A stretch of 64,000 nt of DNA from Eleginops maclovinus (taxonomy: Eukaryota; Chordata; Actinopteri; Perciformes; Eleginopidae): the NCBI RefSeq assembly GCF_036324505.1, contig NC_086370.1, positions 17,262,600 through 17,326,599 of the forward strand, written 5' to 3'. Shown piece after piece: positions 11,101-33,441 of this stretch. Numbering within the stretch: position 1 is the stretch's first letter; each line of letters starts with the position of its first letter. A program made the position numbers and the translations under genes. Under the pieces are notes generated by a model. That model had not been told where the DNA came from. It ran no database searches and worked only from the letters and a program-made list of their open reading frames with translations.

Positions 11101-14100
11101 GTTGTGTTTGAGTCTGTCAGCTTGTTTTACATACACCTGCAGGTCATAGCAAACAACTGCACAAGACTGAACACCAGCAGGATTTGCAACCAATAAGACT
11201 TCTCAGTGCAGATCAGCTGATTCATGAAGTCAGGAAGTGGATGTAGGGTGGTGAAGATGGAGATCTAACTGAAGTATTAAGAGGAGGTCAATCCAATGTT
11301 TGTTAGTTAGGAAGAGAAATCTCACTCTTATTGCAACTTTAAAAACTGATTTAAATAAACAGAATGATTGCTACATGGTAGGGTGAAGCAGCAGCAAGTT
11401 GATCTGATTTAGTGCAAGGTTTAGATAAAATCCCACATTCTGCCCTAGCCGTCTATGCAGTGAAAACACCCCAAATGATACACTTTCAGTTGGCTTTCAC
11501 ATCTCAAATCTATGCATCTGTTTTACCCTCTTTTCTACACACTATGCTGAGCAGTCAGTGTCCATATGGTGAGCTGATCCTGCTCATGAATGAATGAATG
11601 GACCAGTGGAATGCTGCGCTCAGTTTTTTTCCCCCCCCCAGCCACACGTCCTCTAAACTCGTAGATCATACAGCTCAAAACCGGGAACATTATGTAACAG
11701 CAGTAATGTCACTTTATTAGTTGATTGGTAGTGACAATCTGTATAACATCACTTGCTTGCATAATATAGGAGTGGTCGCCCTTTTAGAGCTGTGCAATTG
11801 CATTGGGATTGCTAGCAGTGCTGGAGGCTCCCATGTAATGTATCCCTGATGGATTAGAGCTCTGGTTAGTGTGTGCAGAACAGAACAGGCACTCATGGAT
11901 AATGGAAGAAACCACAGGCGGAAAGGCAGGATTTGATAGGGAGGAGGGGTGGGGGGTTAGTGTAATTAGTGGGGTACCTGATGTATGGAGAGTCATGGCA
12001 TGCGAGGGTCACTCCAGGGGGCAAGAGGCCCCATACCTCCTTTTACTCAAACTGAAACACCTGATCCTATGCCTGTCAGGGTTCTTAACATTTTGGTAAA
12101 CTAAGTCCTGTTCTGAGACACAGGGGTCGACCCCAGATACATTTAACGCTGCCTAAATACAGACGCTGTGTTTACAGGTTGCATGTCACTTTTTTGGAGC
12201 TTTGTAAACTGGCCCTGTTCAACAGTCCAGTTTCCTATAACAAACAGACTCCCTGATAAAGAAATGATGAGCTGTTCATGTTTGGGTATTTTTTTCACAA
12301 CATCCCCAGTTGTCACTGTTATCATCTGTTTTTGTTGGGTTGCTATGGCTGCCTATAACATTCCTAGAAACAGTGTACTACTGCGCAACTCTTTTGTGTG
12401 GAAAGTCAGGTAATCAGCCCCAAGAAATATCTCAAAAATCTTGAATTGATTTTAAAACATATTTTTAATGCTTTGTGGCGTGGCTAGATAATTTGACATT
12501 ACATAATGTTGTTGTGTTGCACATTACTAATCTACTTTTGGACAGTAACTGTAGCAAAAGCACATGAGTTAAGTTAGCCATATCTTAAAGCTATCAAACC
12601 TAACAGGAGCAAGCCAAATCACTACTTGCTTTTATCAGGAAGGTTACTTACGCTAAATGTGATTGTGAAATCATGTTTTTTTTTAAAAGCAGGAATGGTC
12701 ATTCAGGCGTTTTAAATGTCAGAATGCTTTATATATATCACTTGTGGTTGTCTCACTCTATGGATTTGGTAATAAAGTCATTGCGTTCCACACCCAAATC
12801 AGCAACAGCATGTGACCACAAGGGAAGCACAACCCGTTTACTGCAAAGGGAAGTGTGCTTTCACATGTGTGCTGTACTCATGAGAAGAATGGCAGAATTA
12901 ACTGGACTATCAGGTTGACTTTAAGGAAGGGTTATTCACAAGAAGTTATTTTCAGTTATCTTTCATCAATCAGTTTTCATTCCAGAGTAGTTGTTGTAAG
13001 TAACCTCTCTTTTTTTTCAAGTTAAAGTAAGGTGAGTGATCTTTTTAAACCCCTCATTAAGTAGGACATTAAGTGTTGGCTGTATTTATGCAGAGGTTGA
13101 TGGTCACTGTAGTTAGAGAAACGTGCAGGGGAATCTGCAACAGGAGGCCAGAACCTGACTACTGACAACGCATAAAGTTTGACTGAATGTGCTCTTCATT
13201 GTTTATGCACTTCTGAAGCTCTAGTGGTGTAATGGCCTGCTGTTTTTGGCTAGTGTTCCCTTGCCACTGGGTACTAGGGCGATGGCCAGAGGATTCAGTG
13301 GTATGTCTTGACCTCCCTAGGACCATTTTTACGACCCGGCCTCATTATATGAGAGAGGGGTGGCTGTGTGTTCACCCTGAATTAACAATCAACACAGCAG
13401 ACTTAGACAAAGGAGTTTCCCTTACTTTTATTCATTCCAGACTACAAAAAACCTGACTGTGCAAAACCGTTCTTTTTGATGCTTTAGTTTTATCTCTCAT
13501 GACCATTTCCACCATGTAAAACAGATCCACCTCAAGTTTCGTGCAGCATAAAATCAAGTTTGAATAGAAATATCTGTTCAATTTTCAGATTGACACTCAC
13601 AATAAACTTTTGTAAATCTTATAGACAAGGTGTTTCACTTGCATCGCCCATGCTGTGTTTTGTACATCGCTTTATTAGTATGAAATGAGTTTTCAGCTGC
13701 AGCCACCGATCAAAGTCCTGACACCAGACGCGCTCCGCACAAGTACGCAGTAACCACAGCCAATTGGTGATGGACACCAAACACCCCGTCACAGAACTTT
13801 AGGGGGCCCCAAATAGGCTTCTATTCATCTGCCTGTATAAATCACCGCCTGGGCAAAGAGCCATATTATCTTAGCTGCCCTTTCTTGTGCCCTCCTAAGT
13901 CATTGGCCATTGTGAGCCAAGAGCTGCTGTCTGCACCCCAGAGTACACAGATCTGACTTGAATTACCATTAGATTTGATTCCACAATTGAAGGGAAATTG
14001 TGTTACATGAACAAAGCCAAACAATAACAAGTTTCCATTTAATTGTGCAGCCTTTCTTCGGTTGAATTTTTATGAAATGTAAGATGACAACTCCACAAAC

Positions 14101-15567
14101 TTAAAATTACATCTTTAGAGACATTTGTTTGAGACTGGAATTGTAAATATACATTTTACATATGCATAAAATAAATATACTTGGATTAATGTTTCACCCT
14201 TACTACAGATTACAACTTTCTCAGCGTTCATTGACCGTATCTTCTGATTTTCCTACTATGAAAACATGGCAGCTGATAAGACATCATTTAGTTGCTGTGT
14301 CATGCTACACATGATATATTTTAGGTCTTGATATATTTTATGTGTTGTTCAGGGATCATACAAAGTCTTGAAAGATTGAAAAAGGGCTTAATATGAGGGC
14401 TTGATTATGTATGAAACATGTTCTGAATTGAAACAATCTTATCTTATGTGTTTGTTATCTCCTGGCATCTCACACCAGGCCATAATAGTATCAGATCTAG
14501 CTTAGCATTGAAGAATCATGATCAAAATATGCAATCAAAGTTATGAGACTGCAAAATAAAAGTGACAATATACGTTAATTGCTTTGGGTATAAAGGAATT
14601 GAATTCTTTTTCGCAATTGCATTCATACTAACAGTTGAGATGTGGTGGTGAAGGCTTCTGTCATTGTTTGGTTAAGATACCTTCTTAAAACGTTTGACTT
14701 TTACTCTTAAAAAGTTGTATGAAACCTGCCTGTTCGAATAATTGGGTAGAGTATAAGGGACTACTTGTAGTTGAGGTGTCCTGCAAACTGATAATTTCCT
14801 GGGGCTCTTTAGAAACACAGAGAAAGTAAATTAAAACCAACATCAAGTCCCACTTAAGGCAGTGAAAATCTGATCAGATCAGTAGAGTTTGCACACAAGC
14901 GCACCACAGTTCTCTCTCCATTAATCTCTGGTTTCCCCATCATGAGGAGTCGGTTCATTAAGTAAGCATGGCTCCGGGGTTGAATTCACACTCGATGTGC
15001 CCTCTCCCATGACCTTACTTGCAGTCACTACACACACACAAGTACAGTTCAGCTCAGACAGACACGCATTAATACAGCTGTTCAAGCCCTTATGGAACGT
15101 CACACTTCAGTCAAACGGCACACTGTAACAACCTTTACACATGTCATGGTCCTCAACTCCTACCCTGTGTAACAAAGACACACACTCACACAAATGCTGC
15201 TACTTTGGCCTGCCCATTACTCAGTGTCAGTCTAATCAGTAAAGTAATCTGCAAAACTGACCAAGAAGAACATTCCCGGACGTCTCCTCTGACTCTTACC
15301 TCCACCACCAGCCCCCTCTCGCCTGCGGAGGCCCAGTTGTGCTCCACTGACTCTCCGGGATAAATGGAGATAATGGGAGTCATATGCTAGCAGTTGGTTT
15401 AGGGCAGGCCTACATGAAACATGTATAGTCTTCATGTAGCCATGGGGCTCGACAAGAGGGAAGGAATAGAGATGACAAAGTGAAGGAACACAACATGGCT
15501 ATATGACAATTCTTTATGAAAGCCTTATGTGAAAAGCCTGTCCAATTGCATTCTTTATGATGTCCCT

Positions 15568-15583
15568 CCCCCCCCCCCCCCCC
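15568..15583. repeat. Homopolymer C16
   Basis: Sixteen consecutive C, part of a pyrimidine stretch inside fam53b intron 1. Seen directly; its length is prone to assembly error. Confidence 0.85.
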
Positions 15584-17461
15584 ATCTACACTAGTTACTC
15601 TCCCACAAAACTCATTTAAAACCTAGTGCACACTTGCAACTGTCTCTCTGAAGCATGTTATATAAGTGCAACCACCCTCACTTAACATGAAACCATATGT
15701 TACACGGGCTGGATAACATAGTAGGCCTGGAAGATCCATTAGCCTCATGTGTTGCTCCACGGCAGAAAGCTGTCATTAGCCAACAGTTGATCTGAACCAT
15801 GCTGGTGCTCTCTAATTGGATGCTGTCAGTGTGTTTGGTGGTTGTCTAATGATGGAGAGAAGCTCAAGCTGAAGGTCACGGCAGCTATTTCTACATTTTC
15901 AGTATTTTTTTTCCAGTGCTTAAGTAAGCATAAATGGACCTGCCCGTCATTTATCTTTCCCATGCATTAACATCTGAGAGATTGAGGAGAGCAGACATGA
16001 TGATGCGTGTTAGACATATGGTCCATCTGCCTTGCATATATCTAATAAGTGTTTTAAGAGTTTGTGTTTACTGCAGCAGCTACTGTCTGTACTCTACCAT
16101 CTGCGGGCGAAGGCAGTCGATGAGGCAACCGCAGCTCCATATATGTTCCGTTTTCTATCCATGCGTCTTAGCCACATCTGTAGTCATGTGCTTTAAGTGA
16201 TGCCTTTTCCCAGATAAGCTGACCTGGCTTTCTGCTTCTGTTGCAGCATGTTTAGATCCCTATATGTTCTGTGGATTATGTTGGCACGCCAAATGTTCCA
16301 TTATGTACTAGGGTAGAGAAACTATTTAACATATGGCAGCCTGTTTTGTTTACGAAGACTGTATTTTTATAAGCGTTTTGCTATAAGGAGAACTGAGTGG
16401 TTCAGTTGCTATGAGAGTCATAGTGTTTGGTGCTGGATAGAAAAACAGGAGTCAGCACACATTTTTATCAACTATGTCAGCAGTTATGTTTTGCACAATG
16501 TAGATAAAATGCTTTGCTTTACTTCAAAGAATCTAGCTTATATGGTTCAAGCTCAAACATTCAAGTCAACTATTCTTTCCATAAGTGAAAATAATGTTTT
16601 CCATCCTGTGATTTGAATCCTCTCACACATTTAACGGGTCATTTTTTGGCCAATGTTACACACTTCATTTCACTTAAATCAGGACGGTTGTTTTTCCATT
16701 AAACTGCGGACACTCAAACAAACCAACAAACTGAACCGAAAACATTCTTTGCATCGATAATGTGTTAGAGTATATTATTTGTATGCCTTCTTTAACAGGA
16801 TGTTGTATGTCGGTATAAGCCTGCGACTGAATGCATATCTCACACCTCAATTTCCTTTTTGCTATTAGCGCTCTCTACTTCTGCAAGAGCACCGTCGCTT
16901 CATCCTATGTTTAGCGTCGCCCAAACTTTTGTGACTGATATGAAGAAATATAAATATAATATAATCAAGAGTGTCTATTCCCTTATTCCAAAATGACAAT
17001 ATGTAGGGCGAGACTTTTCTACACGGCTGACACAGTGATATAGAGATAGGTATGACTCTGCAGTTTGCATGCTTCTCCTCCAAGGGGTATTTGATGACAC
17101 ATTAAAAGGGATTTACGCCTAGTTTTATAGATTGTTGTCCCCAGTAGATACATGAAGCACCTTGTAAAAGCATTAATTACTACTACTGCTCCAGGCTATA
17201 CCTGAGCTGAGTTTAGGCTCATCTGTTGGCACGACAAACCCAAACCGGGAATCTTTGTCCTCCAACTTGTGTACCTGTTGACTGTGTTGCAATGTTTTGC
17301 ATGTGTCCTAGATTTGAACCCATTGACAATAAATTAGTTTTATTTTGTTGTGACTTTACTCTCCTCTTTCCGTAAACATAGGGATCAGCTGAAGTGTTGG
17401 AAACACCCTCCTAGTTCCATCACGCCGCCGCTGCCAGCAGCACTCGAGGGCTCCACTGCAG

Positions 17462-17582
17462 ATGGGAGGTCACCAACAGGTCGTCTGTTTTGTCCAAATG
17501 CACCTGCATCCGCTCCTCGTCTAAGATGGCTGCTCGTGGCCTTCTCCTGCATCCAAACAGACAGGAAAAGTGCTGCGTGTAA
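17462..17582 (+). promoter_or_regulatory. fam53b: Two tandem uORFs in the fam53b leader
   Basis: In exon 2 (starting at 17382), uORF1 runs 17462-17524 (20 codons plus TAA). One base later uORF2 runs 17526-17582 (18 codons plus TAA). uORF2 begins in a strong context (A at -3, G at +4) and its stop is followed by only two bases before the main ATG at 17585 (TAAccATGG). Such spacing would normally leave little room for re-initiation by scanning, so the pair probably lowers or conditions translation of Fam53b. The frames are seen; the effect is inferred. Confidence 0.7.
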
Positions 17583-17584
17583 CC

Positions 17585-28004
<10,420 letters not shown>

Positions 28005-28838
28005 ACATTTTGTAGGAGATTTTAAAAGGCCGTGTCTGGAGTGTTTCAGAAAGTTATTGGACATTGATGTGGTGTAAAGTGCAAAGAGATGGATGAAGAG
28101 AAGGGTTGTAAGGAAAGGAGTGGAAGAGTGGACTTTGAACGAGAAAGAAAATGAAAGTGATATAGATGATGAAGGATTAAGTATGTTGTTAACGGCGGCC
28201 TTTTTATTGACACGTTTGCCTTGAACATTCGTACTGTTTGAATCAAAAGCAGTGACCTTAGTGGTTTTTTATTGCGTATTCAGCTTAACTCAGGAGTAGG
28301 AGAGTGAGGGTTAGTCTTAAAAAAAAAAAAACCCAGCCCCCGCTTACTTTCAACCTGATGACCTTTCCAAAGTCAGCTAACCTTAGGTTTGTAGTACTGT
28401 AGCAGTAGCTGGGCTCTCCTGTATTTAGCTTGAGTGTCTTTGTATTTTCAGAGAAAGTGGGTGCGAAAGGATGGGCCGAAACAGGGAGGGGTAAACAAAA
28501 GGAAGAAGTATCTTCTCGCAAACTTATCCATGACCTTCTTCCTTGTCTTTCGTGCACCCTTTTTTTTTTTTTTGCTGAATGTCGGCTCAATAAGCTTTAT
28601 GTGGAGTTCGGAAAATGACGTGCCTTCTTTTGGATGCTTGCTCTACGGGTTGTCTAGCCTCAATCGAAGCCACCTTTTCTTTTTTTGTAGTTCTTAATAT
28701 GCAAATTGTATATTTGAATTAAACACTGAATTTCAAGTTTTCAGTTCTAATATCAATGTATATTTTTCTAAGTAACTGTTTTTTATGAGCTGTTTTCGAA
28801 GGAGCACAAATACAATACTTCTAACAGAATGGACATGA

Positions 28839-28844
28839 AATAAA
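28839..28844 (+). terminator. fam53b: Poly(A) signal of fam53b
   Basis: AATAAA lies 835 bp after the stop codon and is followed by TGTACAACC and a TGTTTT-rich stretch, so the 3' UTR runs from 28005 to about 28862. A variant ATTAAA near 28719 could be an alternative, earlier site. Confidence 0.7.
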
Positions 28845-30647
28845 TGTACAACCTGCACTCGTACGTCTGTTTTAACCTCATACTCATTGATCAATGCTTG
28901 GTAATTAAAGTAGGATTTTTGTGGAAGACGGACTGATCAAAGCTCTGTATAGGCTGCTCACTTCCTGCATCACATTTCATAACCATTTACTGATGTTCAC
29001 TCATTCAAACTTCATTCTCATTCTTGATGTCTTTTTGTCTATGGAGCACATTTCTTTTTACTGTAGCTACTTTAGTCGTTTACATCACTCTGTGTAATAC
29101 CCTTATTTTGTCAATCAGCCCCAAACAAAATGGCAGGAAGTCTAGACATGGAATATCCCTGGCCTGTTACCCAGAGGTGACCAGAGGAGGTGATGTCAGG
29201 AGAAAATGTCCCGGGATGTGCGTGGCAGACAGGCAGAAAAGTGTGTTCCTCCCTGGGATTTCCTACCACGTCTCTCTTATGTCTGTCCAAGTTAGAGAAA
29301 CAAACTCAAAACACCTGCCACCTTTTCATAAGACCTGCTTCTTAAAAGGCTCTGTGTCTTTATATGGATTATGTGTTCATTATTATTGGCCACCGGGGAG
29401 GCTGATAGCTGACATAAGGTGATAGCACACATTGTTTTTCCAACATGGGGTGCAGCCCTGGCTACACAACAATGTTTACGTCCAAAACAGGATATTCCAC
29501 ACAGTTGCTGCTTTTCTTTCGAACATAGCCTTGGAGGAAGGTGAACTCTAACATTTCAACCCCACAGGGTTGGCTTACATAAACACACACCCAAAACACG
29601 TACAGCACACACACTCATTCAACGGCCCTCAAATAGATACTGAGGGCCTTGCTCGTATACGCAGAAAACTTGTCACCTGGCCCAGAACACTATACTAGCT
29701 GTCATTTTTCCTCCTTTCTTATTCCTAATAGGTTATTTTAGATGTTTCAATGATGGGAATAAGTTGATGAAAAGTTGGACAGAGCGCTCTGACAAAAACA
29801 AGCTGCGACGTCTGTTCACACCTCACTTAACTTGACACAAAAAGGCTGGAAACACAAAATCCTGTTGCCATCAACAGCAGTCTGGTTGCTCGCTTCACCC
29901 AAAGGTCAGTGAACCACACACAAACACACACACACGTTTCCTCTCTGACAGGAAGTGGCGGGCTAAGCGGGGGAGAGAGTTAATATCTTAGGCAAAGGCA
30001 CTATAAATAGGGAGCATTGTAGTTGTGGCTGGCAAAAGTAGATATTGGAGAGAGGGAGACAGGAAAGGCCATGTTACACACATTAACAGCGCCCTGGACT
30101 GCACAGCCTCGAGTTCATGTGAGAAAACATTGGCTGTGTTTTCAAAGCAATCCGTGTTTCACGCCGTCAGCAAAATGACTTGAACTACTCTTTGAGAACT
30201 TCAGAAGAGGTCAGAATAATGACGTCACTTCTCCCAGCCTTTCAAGGAGCAATCTAGTGTTTATGTCCAGCTCTGTGGGAATCATGCCTGCATCTTAACT
30301 TCAAATGACTGCTTCTTACGAAATACTGATACAAAGTAGGCCTGGTCCTCCTCTGGATGAACCTGTGAGTGTATTTGTGTTAAGGGTAAGGGTTGCTTTT
30401 TTTAGTTGTTCAGGGAAAATTGAAGCACTACAGATAGGTGATCAAAAATAGAGCAACTTCAGACAAACAGGGGAAGCAACACATCGTTTATACTGTAAGT
30501 GAGCATAATGGGAGCAGGAAAACAAGCAAAAACAGAGCAAAGAAAGAAAAGCATTACCAAAACAGATACAAAGTCATAAAAGCAGGATAAATAGTCAATA
30601 GCAAAGTAAATGCATACAGTTCCTTTTTTATTTTGAATGTCATTACT

Positions 30648-30732
30648 AATCAGAATCAGATCAAAAACAGGTTTATTGCAAAGTAGGTTAAAACATAAGA
30701 GGAACAGGTCACATTGTTTTTGGTGCATACAT
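30648..30732. repeat. Teleost interspersed-repeat fragment (copy 2)
   Basis: Reads AATCAGAATCAGATC, then CAGGTTTATTGCAAAGTAGG and TTTTGGTGCATAC, matching in order the blocks of a common fish repeat tail (CAGAATCAG, GGTTTATTGCCAAGTAGG, TTTGGTG). It shares the GGTTTATTG-AAGTAG core with the copy near 6541. Confidence 0.55.
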
Positions 30733-33312
30733 AAAAATCAAACAAATTCAAGAAAACTATAATAACATTACAAATATGGCAATAAACTGCTGCTTATGAC
30801 GGCAATGATTTCCTTGTTATTATTTTTTGTTGTTGTAAATAATTATCATAGTATATTCCAAAGATATTCTCAATTTTAAATAATTGCAAATGATAATTGA
30901 GCCTGGTAATGAGTATTCATAGGTGATCTGTTATCAGGTAGTTTGTTAAGATTTTTATAAAGGACCAATGTCTACAATAATCAAGTGTGAAGAAATAAGT
31001 ACTGTGTAATAATAGTATAGGAGGGTTGAGCACTTAGAGTTAATGCATAAGTCATGGTTAAAAGGAAACGATAAAAAAGAGAACTGGTTGAGAAAAAAAA
31101 AAGTGAGATTTGGATAAATGTTGATCTGAAATAGGCACTGCTTGTTTGTTCATGAACATTGAGCCAAATATTCTGAGAACTGATCCTCCGGTTCACCAAA
31201 GGTACACTTTGTGCTTTATCTTTGTCCACTTAATCTTCCTGTTGGACAGCTGCGTGTATCTGGCTTTACATGTGTACTCCTTAGGCCGTCTCTGTGTGTG
31301 TTAGCAGACACCTATCGTAGTGAGACAGGTGGCTGGTAGTGTCACATGTCATCCACTAATTCTAAACTCAAAGGTGACAGAGTGCAACCCAACACTTTGT
31401 CACCATGGTTCCCCTGAATGCTGCACCCGCCCTCCACCTCTGCTTTTCAGTGTGATTTACATCTTCATAACACGCCATGATGACTGGTTTTGTTTTATGC
31501 CAGCCACCCAAGACTTTCTGGAATTCACTGTAGTACAAGCCTGAGTCTGACATTACATAAACACGTCACATGTGTTAAAGCCACTATGCTGCCTGTTTGA
31601 TGGAGGAACAAGGTCATATTTCATGAGGAGTTTTTCCTTCAAAAATACTGAATGAGTTGAATTCTCAAGAGGCCTTTTACGACTGGCTTCACAGGCTGTT
31701 TATATAACGGCGTGAAATAAGGATTAATCATTTATTGTCTCCTCCCATCCCTTAAGGAATACTTTACCCACAGGTGTACCACAGACTTTGGTGATAATTA
31801 AAACGTGATGCTTTGTGAAAGTATTTTAATGAAGGACATTCAAGGCTTTCTTTTAATTTTGTATTCTTCTTTCATCATTGATGTTTGCAGAAAGGTTTCC
31901 CTTTAAGGTTATCAGATGAAATTGATATACAAGGAGGCAACATGTCTCCACAGAAAGGAAGAGCAATATTTCTCCGCAGCTGTCAGTTAGAGGAACAGAG
32001 AGTGAGATAGTGTTGGTCATCTGAACAGTACATGTTGTTGACTTGACCGAGATAAAAGCCTCCAGAAAAAGACCCAGAGTCCACTTTGTAACAAACGGAT
32101 AAATCCCACTCAGTTTATGAGGAGCAGATGGCAACATTGTTTAGGGTTCATGTGCTCCGTGGTGTTCACAGCAACTCTTTCAAACCCAATGTCAAACAAC
32201 TGACACTGTTACAAGAAAAAAGGAGTGCCATTGCATATGCTGCCAGTAATATTTATTCCATGTTGGAAATGTATGCCATGTCAGTCAAACTTTTGCCATT
32301 CTGTGTGCCTTACGTGAACTTGGGGTGTTATAGAAAGGTGAGGGAGAGGAAAGTGGGAGGGGGACAGTTTTACTTGGTGGAAGGGCACGTGCTGAGAGAG
32401 GGGAAACACATGCCCCCTTTTTTATTTTTTTCTATGAATCCTTTTTCTTTTGTGAGCGAAAGGGTAGCACACACAGGAGACTGCCTGTTGACTTGCTACA
32501 TACACAGTGATGACTGAGTGCCAAACAATGGGAGACTGAAATAGACATGTTGTTGCAGCGGCTGGTCCCCATCCATCCATCACAGCAGTCACATCTGGGT
32601 CGACTAGTGCTGCCTTCCTCGTGGTCCGAATTGAGGACGGCTACTGCTCATGAATCAAGTAAAACATCGAGCACGAATTCAGTGAATATCTGCAGAAAAT
32701 AAGCAATATTTACTAATTGAAAAAATAAAACAGAGCTGTTATGGCATATGTTTGTATGTTAACAAATAATAAACACAGTCGCTCTTACACAGGCCCATTT
32801 GCAGCAACCTACGTGTAGACATCCCTTTTCAATAAAATTCAATAACCACAGAGCACACTGTTAAATCCTTTAAAAGCAGAGTAGACAGATCTCTATCACT
32901 TCTGTACAAACTGTAATTTATAATCTCTGCTGAGAGTTTGTTGTAAGATACAGACAGGGTTTAGTCAGGACGCTTGAGCTATAATCAAACTGAAATCAGC
33001 TTCTACTCAGAGGCCAGTTTCAGAAAGCAGCCCTCACAGCTGCAGCCTGCCTGCTTACCTTTGACCTTGGTTTCAAAAGTAGAGCTGGGGGGTTGTCTTT
33101 GCAGGAGTCTTGCCTTGGTCATGGCTAATCGAGACTGAATTGGTGCAACTACCACCTGGGGTGATAATGGATGTGACGTGACCCCTAGTTTGACAACAGC
33201 ATTCTGTTTAACACAAGTTGTTTGCATACATGTGTGAAATAAATCAATTTATTATAAGTAATATGCTAAATGTGTATTACAAACACCAGTTTTAGTGATC
33301 ATGGTGTTGAAT

Positions 33313-33345
33313 CATTACATTACATGTCATTCAGCTGACGCTCTT
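33313..33345. repeat. Fragment of a widespread teleost repeat
   Basis: CATTACATTACATGTCATT followed by CAGCTGACGCTCTTAT resembles the fish repeat core usually reading TTACATTACATTTAGCTGACGCTTTTATCC. Here it is broken off after a few dozen bases. Family assignment is uncertain. Confidence 0.45.
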
Positions 33346-33401
33346 ATTGAAAGCTAATTAAAGTAAATGCTATTAGCCATGAAGATTAAAACTCAAAACA
33401 T

Positions 33402-33441
33402 TAATTAGCTTTCAATTGGCCAAACAATTGAAAGCTAATTA
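33402..33441. repeat. Perfect 17-bp stem hairpin
   Basis: TAATTAGCTTTCAATTG, a six-base loop GCCAAA, then CAATTGAAAGCTAATTA: the arms are exact reverse complements. A third copy of 15 bases of the arm (ATTGAAAGCTAATTA) occurs in direct orientation at 33346-33360. Confidence 0.9.

Larger units (their letters stand above)
7835..17381 (+). other. fam53b: fam53b intron 1
   Basis: About 9.5 kb of AT-rich DNA between the proposed non-coding first exon and coding exon 2. No exon-like stretch was recognised. It contains a T23 run (8097-8119), a C16 run (15568-15583) and no identifiable transposon. Confidence 0.5.

Noticed and set aside
29024..29422. 132-codon open frame with a hydrophobic N-terminus
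   Set aside because: No recognised family or clear splice context, and the composition is like its non-coding surroundings; such frames occur by chance at this length.
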